Shown here piece by piece: positions 1 to 10,720 of a DNA stretch of 64,000 bases; position 1 is the first letter of the stretch, and every line of letters starts with the position of its first letter. Under the pieces are notes generated by a model that ran no database searches, had not been told where the DNA came from, and was given only the letters and a program-made list of their open reading frames with translations. A program made the position numbers and the translations under genes. The DNA comes from Henricia sp. BOLD:AAB3569 (lineage: Eukaryota > Echinodermata > Asteroidea > Spinulosida > Echinasteridae): assembly GCA_037783545.1 (NCBI GenBank), contig JBBELK010000003.1, positions 2,542,001-2,606,000 of the forward strand. The letters run 5' to 3'.

Positions 1-555
1 AAGATAAACAGCATTGGGGAAATGCGCGGAGGGGGAAAAAATAAGCGACAACATGAATACGCAAGCCGCAAGTGTAGAACAAGAGGGAGCCCTTGAAAAC
101 CGTTGAATTAGCCATACTACACTTCAGTGTGTTTGCCGAAGCGATCTGATACACAGTAGCAATTGCCGTTAGACTCCGCACCGTGCATGCGACCGGTTCG
201 AGTCTTGAGTCCCAGTTTATGCAGAGAGGACACTCTTTCGGTCGCGCTGGTTTTGGTGAAGGGTTCTTGGCCAAAGGCGATTTTCTGAATTATGAATCGA
301 TGACTGGGGGATGTTGATGTTTGGGGGTGCGCTGACGGAGACGCAAGTAAACTCCTTAGGGCGGGAGGGAAGGGGGTGATTTGTCAAATCCCGAACAAAT
401 AACTTGCAAATTAATTCTTCACTGTTCTGATTGTAAGTCCGGATCCAAGTTGCATTAAAGATGCATACATGTACATTCACACCTTATCTGGCTTTTTCAA
501 TATTTGGTGCTGAAAGTCCATCAAAAGTCTTCACAAATCTTGACAAGTCCTCACA

Positions 556-822
556 GGCAATCACAAATAGTGTGACAACATGCCTTTCTAAAAACCCTGT
601 GTACAAATTTCCAATATACGCTCGTAACCGGGACGGCCTAAAATGTAACACAAGTGTCCATCCTGGTTAGGAGCGTATATTGGAAATTTGTACACAGGGT
701 TTTTAGAAAGGCATGTTGTCACACTATTTGTAACACTTTCTGGGCCAAAGTGCTTCAGAACGACCAGACAAAGGCATTTCCTCGAAAATATGGTCTGTGT
801 TGCCAAAATGCCCCCTTTACCG
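556..822. repeat. palindromic element, family P1 copy 1
   Basis: Fold-back with arms centred near 650: the left arm AGTGTGACAACATGCCTTTC returns inverted at about 700-725. A right-hand flank (TCGAAAATATGGTCTGTGTT, from about 783) reappears inverted beside copy 3 at 62.5 kb, so it belongs to the element. Copies 2 and 3 are at 48846-49288 and 62520-62770. No protein is encoded; overlapping open frames are mirror images of the arms. Confidence 0.8.
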
Positions 823-1189
823 TGGTATGTACAGTTGTATGATTTTTATGGGGGGAGCCGTCACTTTTAGCCCCACCCACAAAAAACAAATATTCAGCAA
901 TTACTCGGCCTAGTACTAATGGCTTCTCCGACGTTATTTGTAACAACTAATCTCCGGAATTCCCAATCCATAGAAGCAAGAAGATCGGCATTGATTTGAC
1001 CCGAGAACAGTCGCATCAAAATTGCATGAGTCAGGCTCGAGAGGTAATGGCCGCTTAATGTGAATCAAATATTGCGCGGATTCTAGAAGACGTACAGTGC
1101 ATCGTGGAGAGATTGTCCAGAACTATGGTGCAAGGCTTGGAAAGAGAACTCATTTGATGCATGGTGGCACTCATGTCTATCATTTTTTT

Positions 1190-1252
1190 GGGTGGGGTGA
1201 GGGGGGTGGGGGGGGGGGGGGGGGGGGGTGGGGGGGCAGGGGGGGGGAGGGA
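1190..1252 (+). repeat. G-rich tract (G-quadruplex prone)
   Basis: About 60 bases almost wholly G on the + strand, broken by single T, A and C. Simple-sequence DNA able to form G-quadruplexes; also a likely site of assembly error. Confidence 0.85.
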
Positions 1253-1567
1253 ATTGTGAAGTGTTCCGTTCTAGTGGAGGAATTAAACTATTACAATACT
1301 GTACATGTGTTGTTTGGTTTTTCCTCTGAAATACATGTAATTTAAAACGATGTTATGTTTTGAAATTGCCTTTCTTTCAAACATTTTTGTGAATCGCCAC
1401 AATATTAAGAATGCCTCTATGTTTATGATGCATAGTTATAAGAAGTAATCACCCCGAAAAAGAGATAATTTATTAGACTTACATGTAGAATGATAAATGC
1501 TAATTATTATATTATCACCGAGTAAAGCATTGTATAGACCATTCCCAAAACGCCTTTCCTGTACACG

Positions 1568-2030
1568 TCCGCCATAGCTGGGACGCAGCTTTTCCCAGTG
1601 CATGGACTGTGCGTTTTGCATTGTTGTTAAATCGAACAGCGCGCATCCATGACACGCGCAACGTGCTCTTCGCACACACAAATTCACACTGAGCCTCCTT
1701 TGTGCGTGATTGCCACGCGCGTCGCTTTGAGAATTTTGAGTGAAACGATGCACTGAAAATCACTGAATTATGAAAACACTTTCCATCCAAGCTAATTCTG
1801 TGGAAGGAATTTGGGGTGAAACAACGCACCAAAAACCACAGAATTGGCTTGGACAAGTTGAACGGAAAGTGTCTTCATAATTCAATGATTTCAGTGCATC
1901 GTTTGACTCAAAATTCCCTCCACATCGCTTTTTTTCTTCAACGCAACACACGTCGCAATTACGCGCGCGCAAAAAGGCTCAGTGTGAATTCACCATTATA
2001 ACAAACGCGCAAATTGTTCGAAGTTACGAC
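1568..2030. repeat. long imperfect palindrome with TIR-like left end
   Basis: Arms of about 170-200 bases pair around 1820: GTGAAACGATGCACTGAAAA (about 1740) mirrors TTTCAGTGCATCGTTTGACT (about 1890), and CACACTGAGCC near 1690 mirrors GGCTCAGTGTG near 1977. The left part (CGTCCGCCATAGCTGG, 1567) resembles the TIR of the element at 30764. Non-coding fold-back element. Confidence 0.7.
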
Positions 2031-2473
2031 ACAATGTGCATCATCACATACCGCATATGCACTGACCACTAGTATTGCTTAAAGTTGCAACACATCACAC
2101 AATTTATTATTTAAAAAAAAAACAATTGAGAAACCTTATCTTTCTATTTTAAAATATGGTTTCATTTTAATGACTGCAAAACAATACAAACCATAATATT
2201 TACGCCAAATGATTTCACAAAAAGTTTGTTGGCTAACCTCAGCATTATAATATACTGAAATAAAAACAGGAAATTTCCCTTTCCTGAATTTGGCAAAAAA
2301 TGCAGTTTGTGGTTTGTAATGCCAGGTTTGAGAGAAATGATAAACAATGGTGTCAATTGACAACGCCCACTTACAAAAACTATGGGTTTGGATTATTGAA
2401 ACAAATCAAGGAAATACATTATGTTTAAAGGTCTCTTAAAGCTTCAGTCAGAATTGTTTTTGGCCCACAGACA

Positions 2474-2979
2474 CCGTGTTTACACTCGAACCGGCAAAGG
2501 TGGATACAGACCCAGCATTTTTATTGCGACCACAAAACTGAACATTTGCCGCCTTTACACTACACCCCAAATCGCTTCAACTCGCCTTCAGAAACCGCAA
2601 AAGTCACCACTAAATGTAACTGCAGCGCATGCGTGAGCTGTTAGGTGTTGCTGCACTAGTGCCAGATTGGTCAATTAAATCTACTACACTGCGGGCACAG
2701 CCCCAAGGACACTCAAATTGCCGAATCTGTATTCGGGTAGCGTTTACACTACAAGCGACCTTGACAATTGCAGGGTTCAACCCCGCAATTGCGGGGTTCA
2801 ACCCTACCCCAAAGGTGACTTGAAAAAGGCGAATCAGACCCGGGTCTGATCCGCCTTTTTCAATTCACCTTTTTCAATTCACCTTTTGCATTTGCACTTA
2901 GTGCCTACCCGGCTTCAACTTGCCTTTTTGAAAATAGCGGAGTTCGATTCGGCAAAGGCAAATCGAGTGTAAACGGGCC
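2474..2979. repeat. TIR element, about 0.5 kb
   Basis: Ends are inverted: GTTTACACTCGAACCGGCAA at the left against the complement of AATCGAGTGTAAACGGGCC at the right. Inside are several shorter mirror repeats, including a near-perfect 20-bp hairpin around GACCCGGGTC at 2822-2861 and AACCCCGCAATTGCGGGGTT near 2778. Non-autonomous. Confidence 0.7.
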
Positions 2980-3099
2980 TAGAATGTCCACTGCCACGTA
3001 AGACGTACGGTAGATGAAACGTGTCACCTCATCATTCTGGTCCACACAGAAGTTACATGACCACAACGTGTGTTCTATTGGTTTATATTACACTGGGTG

Positions 3100-3470
3100 A
3101 GGTCACAATTCTGTGTGTGTTACATGTTACTGTTAGTTTAACAGATCTGTTAACACGGCACTAATCTCGACCTCTAACTAAACGTCAAGGTTAACACCGT
3201 GTTAACACGGTGTTAACACCGTGTTAACATCATGTTACTTCTCTGCACTGTACCGGTACATGTACACAGCGGGAAGTCACAACTCTGGGTTGCGTGTTAG
3301 TGTAACATATCTGTTAATTTAATCAGGATTATGACCTCAGATGAAACACTGTGTTAACTTAATGTTAACATGATGTTTAGGACGTGTTAGTGTTACATCT
3401 CATGTTAGTTCAACACCTCATGTTACACATCGTGTTAGTGTAACAGATCTGTTAAGTTAATCTGAACGAT
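3100..3470 (+). repeat. GTTAAC-rich degenerate repeat
   Basis: GTTAACAC and its partner GTGTTAAC recur many times, most densely at 3170-3235. The motif is palindromic, so the block is self-complementary. No coding content; followed by three copies of GATGAAAAC near 3470. Confidence 0.6.
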
Positions 3471-3620
3471 GAAAACGATGAAAACGATGAAAACGAACAC
3501 TCGGTTTTTATCACACACGTCCTCAATCACACATGGAGAACATGCCAATTCTGTTGTTATTTTACTCCTAAAATTTTTCTTAAACATCTCTAGCTGAATT
3601 TAAAGAACTCTGGATGCCGC

Positions 3621-3900
3621 AATAGGGCGACATTTCGGGAAGACTCTCCCCGAGGACCACCGAAATTTCGGCAAGAGTCACTCAAAATGACACCTTATTT
3701 TTCTACCCAAAGCTTCCAAAAATGGTTACAGACCAAAGAGAAACAGCTCCAGTCCTAAACAAAATGGTTTTTGACATACAAAATGGTTTTTGACCTAAAA
3801 AAATTATTAAAAAAAAAAAATATTAGGGCGACACCAAAATGTCGCCCTATTGAGCATGTCGCCCTAATATAGCTTTTTTACACACAAATTGTCGCCCTAT
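3621..3900. mobile_element. MITE family A, copy 1
   Basis: About 280 bases bounded by AATAGGGCGACATTT and its inverse TTGTCGCCCTAT. The same motif recurs inside as TATTAGGGCGACACC and ATGTCGCCCTATTGAG, giving nested inverted repeats. Near-identical copies lie at 20027-20310 and 41282-41539. No coding capacity. Confidence 0.85.
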
Positions 3901-4549
3901 CCTAGCATTCATATTTTTTTACACTTTTTATAAATTAAAAAAATTAATAAGACATGCAAAAAAATCCAGTGATGTCGGAGTGCAATTACCTTTAAATAAC
4001 TGGAGTTATTGTCAAAAGAATTCAAGACCTCATTTTGGTGACCTATTTAATTCTGAGTGGGTAGTTTTCTCCTTATCCCACGTGACAGGTCATGTGACAG
4101 GGAAATGAACTACCGATAAGCAAGAGAAATTGACAAAAACAGGACATTACAACCGGAATTTGGAGACCAAGGTGTGAAGTCACGCAATCACTAGCACATC
4201 CTTGTTCTGTTGAAATTTTTGGAGTTTTCAGGGAAACTCCCAAAAGGGTATGTTTTGTTTTTCAACTGACAAAATTGGGAAAACAATAGCATCATGTTTC
4301 TTAGTTGTTTACTACTTCATTTTTATCTTTTTACGGCAATAAGGATGTAAAAGTGCAGGCAGCATTTAATTTTACATGAAGTGCAAGCAATAAATTAGTC
4401 AAATGTTTACAAGTCTGTTATATGTGATATAGATTTTTCCTTGAAAAAGAGGCACGGTTTTATTTATTTATTTATTTTATGGGTTAAAGAACTATAATTC
4501 GCAGCCTGTAGGCTGACTTGCACGGGGCTTACTAACACTATCTCCCACC

Positions 4550-4760
4550 TAACATGGCACATAGGTGGGTGGCGCCATTGGCAGAAAACAGCCAGAGACA
4601 CCGGGCAACCCCAATACTCTTAACGAAAGAGTGCTCTGGGCCAACACACTGGACCAATGGCTTTACATCCCTTCCAAAGGATGGAGCAACTGTGGTTAAG
4701 TGCCTTGCTCAAGGGCACAGGTACCACAACCGGGTATCGAACCTGCCACAGTTTTAACCC
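4550..4760 (+). repeat. SINE-like dispersed repeat, copy 1
   Basis: Shares long blocks with 59118-59335: ATAGGTGGGTGGCGCCATTG, CCAATGGCTTTACATCCCTT and AAGTGCCTTGCTCAAGGGCA. The last motif is widespread in fish and marine-invertebrate interspersed repeats. The class (SINE or LINE tail) is inferred. Confidence 0.65.
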
Positions 4761-5699
4761 AAATATTGCAAGTCAACTACCAAAACCACTTGTCCACGAT
4801 ACCCCACGTACACCCACGCCCGCCCCCACCTCCTCCCTGCCCCCTTTTATTTATTTATTTTTTTTTTAAATATTCACTTGGAGCAAGTTTTCTCACACAT
4901 TTTTCTCACAAAAATGCAGTTAATGCACACATTGATTTATTCAAGAGCCAACCCCAACCAAGGAATCTCTAGAGTGCAACCAATGTGTGATATCTTGAGC
5001 AGAAACGTGGTCACTTGATATGGAGGTGGAATGGTTGGGTGGGAAAACAAACATGTCATTCCTTAATCAGGCAAATGCAACCTCATGATGAAAACAATTC
5101 AATCAGATCCTTATAGCCAGTAAACCGGATTTAAAAACATCAGAAAAGCACAACTATGGATAATGGTACGTCTGAAATGTTATCGTGTGCAAGCATCATG
5201 CATGGTGTTTCAACTAAAGTGAAATTTATGGATCAATTTCAGATGACAATCGTTCCAAACACCCCAGTTTTTTTCTTTTTTCTCAACACTGCTTCTGATT
5301 TACCAAGATTAGTTCGGCCACGTGTTTGAACCTTATTTTGTGAGGGATGGCTCCTTGCACGTACATCACATACACGAGTATGTATGCCTAAAATGCATCT
5401 CACGTGATTTGGCGGCACGCAGCAATAACAGATAAATTTGCCAAAAATCAAGATTCAATGATGGCCAAAGCAACAAAAAAATGCCTTGAATTTGTGAGTA
5501 ATAATTTGATAATCACAGTCATGAATGTAAAAATAATACTTTTTCTCACACCATAAAATAATAATCAAGTTCTTCTCACGATGTCAAATTAGTCGCCTCA
5601 AGTTCTGACCCAAGCAGAGCCTTCTTCAAGGGCAATATCACTAAGACATTTTTTTTTAAACAGGGGTAAAAACACAATTCTGGGAAGAACACAAAAGGG

Positions 5700-6115
5700 T
5701 TGTCTGCATTGGACTTTTTTGGGAAAACTTACCGGGACGATGGGTACTTTTCCCATTTTTAATCCAGTGCGGACAGCCTAGGACATTTTCCTCTCAGTAA
5801 CTTTTCCTGAGTCCAGCGGTTACTTTTCCTGGCCAACTACTGCCCAGGAAAATTAACCAGGTAACTTTTCCCGAGACAATAAGTCCAATGCGGACACATC
5901 GAGTCGGTAAAAGAACTCTGGAAGCATACGTCCGGGCTGTGAGGGTCATCCCGCTAAGGGACACTGCGCATGCTCTCCCACGGTCTCGGTAAAAAATTTC
6001 CCGTGTCGAAACAGTCCAAATGCGGACAGCAATCAAATTTAGCAATTTTTCATTTAACTATCGTCTCGGTAAAACATCCCGAAAGACAAGTCCAATGCGG
6101 CAAATTTCACAAACT
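5700..6115 (-). repeat. dispersed repeat family B, copy 1
   Basis: About 400 bases repeated in reverse orientation at 62895-63295. Shared blocks include the words GTCCAATGCGGACA, GGTTACTTTTCCTG and GCGCATGCTCTCCCACGGTC. The short frames in the two copies match because the DNA is repeated; there is no sign of a real protein. The repeated 'tccaatgcggac' word acts as a subterminal repeat. Confidence 0.75.
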
Positions 6116-6639
6116 TACCACAAGCAGATTCTGAAAACTAGGTTAAAACCATAAGAATGTATCCGTAGGTCAATCAGTTCAGTTTGTTTTGAAACAACAA
6201 GTTCCAATTCTCGTCCAAATCAAATTGTGAAAAATTTTCGCTGAGAAATTCAGCATTATCAAAAAAATCACCTCAGGGCCCTTAGGCTAAAAGAAGTCGA
6301 CCCTGCCAAGCAAATGCAATGATTGGTTCAAAACTGGCAGATTTTTCCATCTTGGTAATATAATTGCCATATCATTAGCAAGGTATCCCCCAAGGGAGCC
6401 TGCCTTGAAGCAAAAAGGCAAGCCAAATAAACAAAGTCAAAATGTCAGCCAGGTTTTCACAATTCTGCCCCCTTTCAATGTTCCTTCAAGAACTTATATC
6501 AACCACATGTCCTTGCTTTGGTTAATTAACTGCCAGTAACTTGCCACAAAACTTTCAGTACGAGTCATTCAAACTGGAGACACCTTTTCACAAAGTTTGT
6601 ACATTGTAGGACCTTTTCACAGTGAAATACTTGTATCTA

Positions 6640-7165
6640 AACCTGGGATAAACTCGCCCTGGGTAAAAAGGGACCCAGGGTAATTTTGTCATTTCAAGAT
6701 GAACTGTCAATTTTTCAAAGATGAAACTCACATAGAAAATTTTGGAAAAGTAGACATGTTAGTAGAAAAATCAATGTTTGTTCAACTGAACCATCCGGCC
6801 TTACTACAGGCTTTTTCCCACTACAACAATTGTCCCCTGGGTGAACTCGCCCAGGGGCCGCCCCGGGGTGACTTGCCCCCGAGTTCAACCCCGCGTCTAT
6901 TCACACATGTTGTTCTGCAACTCGCCCCGGGGCGAACTCATCCCTCACTTGAACAAGTGAGAACTCGCCCCTGCCCCTTTTTTCCTGCCCCGGGGAAAGT
7001 GTCTCACCCTGGGGCCAACATTTTCAACCCTGGTCCCGAACAGGGTTGAACTTGCCCCGGGAATGAGCAATCTCGGGGGTGGCTCGGGTGTGAGACTTTC
7101 AAGACGGAAACGAGGCTTATTTTCACCCCGGTGTCGCCCCGGGGCCACCCCCGAGATTTTGTCTA
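6640..7165. repeat. GC-rich self-complementary block
   Basis: Many copies of CGCCC(C)GGG-type words in both orientations (CTCGCCCAGGGGC, GCCCCGGGGTGA), and inverted ends CTCGGGGGTGGC (about 7071) and GCCACCCCCGAG (about 7143). Much richer in G+C than its neighbours. The overlapping open frames reflect base composition, not coding. Confidence 0.6.
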
Positions 7166-7548
7166 GTGTAGTATTTAATAATACAGTATCTTCATTTTGA
7201 GAAAAAGATTTCCTAATATAAAAATATTAGAATCAATTAATTTGATGTCAAAACAAATTTTTTATGTGTATGCCTATTAACAGTTCAAAAAAGCAATTTA
7301 ACATGTCTGGTCCATGTATGCGCGTCGAGCGTCAAGTGTCTGGCATGTTTTTTTGACAAGCCACTCATGTGTGACCCGTGTAGGCCTATGTAAAAACTAC
7401 ATGTACACAGAGCATCAGATACGTGACGCTCGACACATACAGTGCGACCAGGCCATCACGACATCACAGTTTATTCCGATCCTCATTTGCGGTTGCTTGA
7501 TGTGAAGGGTACCTACATATGTATCTTCGTTTGATCATTATTATAATT

Positions 7549-7700
7549 AAAACCAAACTTAGACTTCATACAGGTTTTACAAATGTTTAGCTGTAATAAG
7601 AGAGACAAATACCATGCTCATGTCAGAGAAATCACTTGCATACACATCTCACTTTAAGCTAAACATTTGTGAAACCTGTATGAAGTCTAAGTTTGGTTTT
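7549..7700. repeat. 44-bp-stem inverted repeat
   Basis: The arm 7549-7592 (starts AAAACCAAACTTAGACTTC) is repeated inverted, with one mismatch seen, at 7657-7700. About 64 bases separate the arms. Short MITE or fold-back. Confidence 0.85.
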
Positions 7701-9762
7701 CAACTCATTTTGATCAGGGTCATTGCGACTAGGCCACCCATGACTGAAACTTGTTATTGTTGGAAGTATTAAGTGGGAGGTATGACAGTAAATGTCCACT
7801 ACATGTACATGTATGGTGAAAGACATAGGGTGAAGTTTGCATTACTGAAGCATGCTGTTCAACTCATGAACATTCAAGAGAGGGCGCTATTTACATAATA
7901 TGGTGGCAACAATTTGACCAATTGTTACCATGGTCTTATGCACCAACTCTGCATGGAGAAAACTGGTTTTCAAATTTTCCAGTATATTTTAATAGACTGC
8001 CGAAGTGAATGTATATACGTCATCTTTTGTTAGTTGCCTAGGCAATTGGCTCTACACTAAAAATCACTGAACCGTGTCCCTGTGCTTTTGCAATGGTACT
8101 TTTTCCGACGGCCATAATGTTTAGAGCCAATTACCATGGCTACTTCCAAATACTGAAAGGCAGAGGCCTGTTTTTTGCTGATATATGCTACAATGTATGC
8201 TCTTCTGTACTGGCCCTGCCTTTCAATTTAAACTGTTTTTTTCCCATCAAAATTGTTGCTCAAAATGGAATCTTTAGGCAAGTCATTTTACAGGAAATTG
8301 TAATTTTTGGTAAAGAGCAAAATCTCTACACGTTCTACATACCTCCCTAGCCATAATAGTCTCAAAACTGACGTACACACCTTCGTTTTTAACAATTTGA
8401 CGATCAAATTCAACTTCATAAACTACATCGGCTGCCATCGTATTTTACAGAGTCCATAGCCTGCACCAGACCAGATCCAGCACGTACCATTTTTTGACGA
8501 GGGGGGGATTTGTTTTAGCGTGCCACTGTGCTGTCAGTGAATAAAGGAATCACGTCCTCGAAGTATTTAATTTTGGAAAACACATTTTGCCAAGAAAGGC
8601 AATTGCCATTAAAATATATTAAAACATCCAATTTGCTACACAGTATTAGTCCATTAGTCAATCAACGACCCTTGCCAAAATACGTTTCAGTTTTTGATCA
8701 ATTTAGCAGATGTTAAGAAATTAAAAGTTATGTACATGTATTTCAATGCTGCAAGTGCTGGCGCGAGTGCCAGTGCAAGTGCCGACATGAATTGCACCGG
8801 AAGTTCAATCGCGAGTGCTGCCGCGATTTTCACGGCGAGTGCCAACACGAGCGCCATCCCAAGTCCGTCAATATTACAACCCACGGAAGCAATATTACGC
8901 AAAAGAACTAATAAATAAGGCATACTTACTTGTCTCTCCGATTCGCTACAAGAAGGCATCTTGGTGCTCTCCATTCCGATTTCTAGGCACGTAGTTGAAG
9001 TGTGTGTTTACCAGTCACTTGCATCATGACATCATCTACGTGTTTCTTATGATGCATCAGTTCTAAGCACACGTGGAAACTTCAAAAATGGGTTTGTTCA
9101 TCACTGCAAAATCGTGACTGTTACATTGTTTTGGGAACAACCTTTGTGTGGAATGAATTTTCATGCGTATGACGTGCGATACGCCAGCACCACTACGTTG
9201 TCGTTCTTTGTGGACGGTATGTCAAGCAAATGCTTGATTTTAAGTCTGAAATTTGCAGTTTTTGCTATAACCGTGGGAAAAAAATCCACTTTCTTTGGCA
9301 GATTACGGTGAAAGCGAACGGGAAAAGTCATTAAACCCGTGCCCAGTCACAACACTTGAAGAAATTCGCAGCACGATGAAAAGTCAAGTTCACTGCACTT
9401 GCACACAAGTCACGACACTTATAAGTCATCGTTAAGACCGCAATTTTTGAAGACGTCTCCACACAAATGCTCATCACATCAGAAGCTCGAGATGTCTGTT
9501 TACTGAAGAAACATTCATCTCTGTTGAAGACACTTTTGGCCACTTTAGCGGTGCATCCAGTCAGTAATTTACAGGTTTACAATCGTCGCAATCTCATTTT
9601 CTCCACGCTGGTTCATTCCGACCCTCTGCGAAGTAAGAGTGCAGCTGTCGATAATTAGCAAGGCACAGTAGCATAATTAGGCCCTCCACGAAAAACGAGA
9701 TCTGTAGAAGAAAATATCAGAAATTAAATTGGAAAACTTACTTTCACAAAGAAAAAAACAAC

Positions 9763-9942
9763 CTACAATCCTGGACAAAATAGCTTGGGACACACCGGCT
9801 AAACCCTGTGCAGCCCCGGCCGCGCAATGTTGGGTCGCTGGGGTGCACGCCACCAAAATCTGCAGCAGTCGGCGTCAACATTGAACTGGGGGAGCGGGGG
9901 TACACAGTTCAACTGTCCCAATTATTTTGTCCAGGATTGTAG
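9763..9942. mobile_element. Tc1/mariner-like MITE, 180 bp
   Basis: Terminal inverted repeats CTACAATCCTGGACAAAATA and TATTTTGTCCAGGATTGTAG are perfect over 20 bases. The TA at each outer edge fits a TA target duplication, which suggests the Tc1/mariner superfamily. The right end abuts the next element at 9944. Confidence 0.8.
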
Positions 9943-9943
9943 A

Positions 9944-10349
9944 CCCGTTCTCACTAGATAAATCACTTCGTTCAACGAAGATTATTTAATCATGGTTAGT
10001 TAACGAAGCGTACATTCACATCTCACTTAACGAAGATCGAACAAAGATTGAATGAAGAGCGGTACCGTTCACATTAGGTGACTGCTAACAAAGATCGAAT
10101 GAAGCTGTGAGACGTCCCCATCTCGTTACGTGTCAAATTGCTTCGTCTAACTAAGGGAGCGTTCACACTACAAATTTGCTTCGTCGAATGGAGTCATGAT
10201 CTCTTCGTCGAATGCAGCTATTTGCTTCATGAAATGAAGAGATTCTAATCTTCGTCGAATGAAGAGGAGTGCGTTCACATCAGGAACTATCTTTGTCAAA
10301 TCATCATCGAATCTTCGTTGAACGAAGCGATTTCTCTAGTGAGAACGGG
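9944..10349. mobile_element. TIR element family C, copy 1
   Basis: About 406 bases with 40-base TIRs differing at two positions: CCCGTTCTCACTAGATAAAT at the left, inverted at the right as TTTCTCTAGTGAGAACGGG. The inside is full of CTTCGTCGAATGAAG-like words in both orientations. No coding capacity. A decayed copy lies at 10370-10720 and fragments at about 62790-62890 and 63290-63335. Confidence 0.85.
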
Positions 10350-10369
10350 GTCCTTGTTCATGTGGGGGA

Positions 10370-10720
10370 AACCGCTTCAATCGACAAAGATTATTTAATC
10401 ACTCTTTGTAAATAAAGCGCGCATTCGTATCTGATATCTCACTTTACAGTTAACAAAGATCGAACGAAAAGCAGAACCATTCACATCATGCAACCGCTAG
10501 CAAAGATCGAAATAAGCTCAGCAAAACCTTTATCTCGTTACATGTCAAATCGTTTCGTCAAACAAAAGCATATACCAAATACAAATTTGCTTTGCCGAAT
10601 GAACCATTTCTTTCATCGCATGAAACTCATCGTCGAATGAAGAACTCTCTTCAAATGAAGAAATCTTTGTGAAATCTTCGTTAAAAAAAAAACAGTATCT
10701 AACGTGAACGGGGTAATGTA
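10370..10720. repeat. diverged copy of TIR element family C
   Basis: Repeats the internal order of the element at 9944 (GACAAAGATTATTTAATCA, ACAAAGATCGAACGAA, CTCGTTACATGTCAAATCG, GAACGGGG end) with many substitutions. It lies directly downstream in the same orientation. Confidence 0.65.

Noticed and set aside
5794..6045. 83-codon ORF resembling the one at 63055-63246
   Set aside because: The similarity is explained by a 400-base DNA repeat; the frames have no conserved start or stop.
6699..7148. Pro/Gly-rich ORFs on both strands
   Set aside because: They fall in a GC-rich self-complementary repeat block.
8694..8974. Ala/Ser-rich (ASAGASASASAD) and Ala/Leu-rich ORFs
   Set aside because: Low-complexity translation of a short degenerate AGTGCC repeat, with no splice signals or family match.
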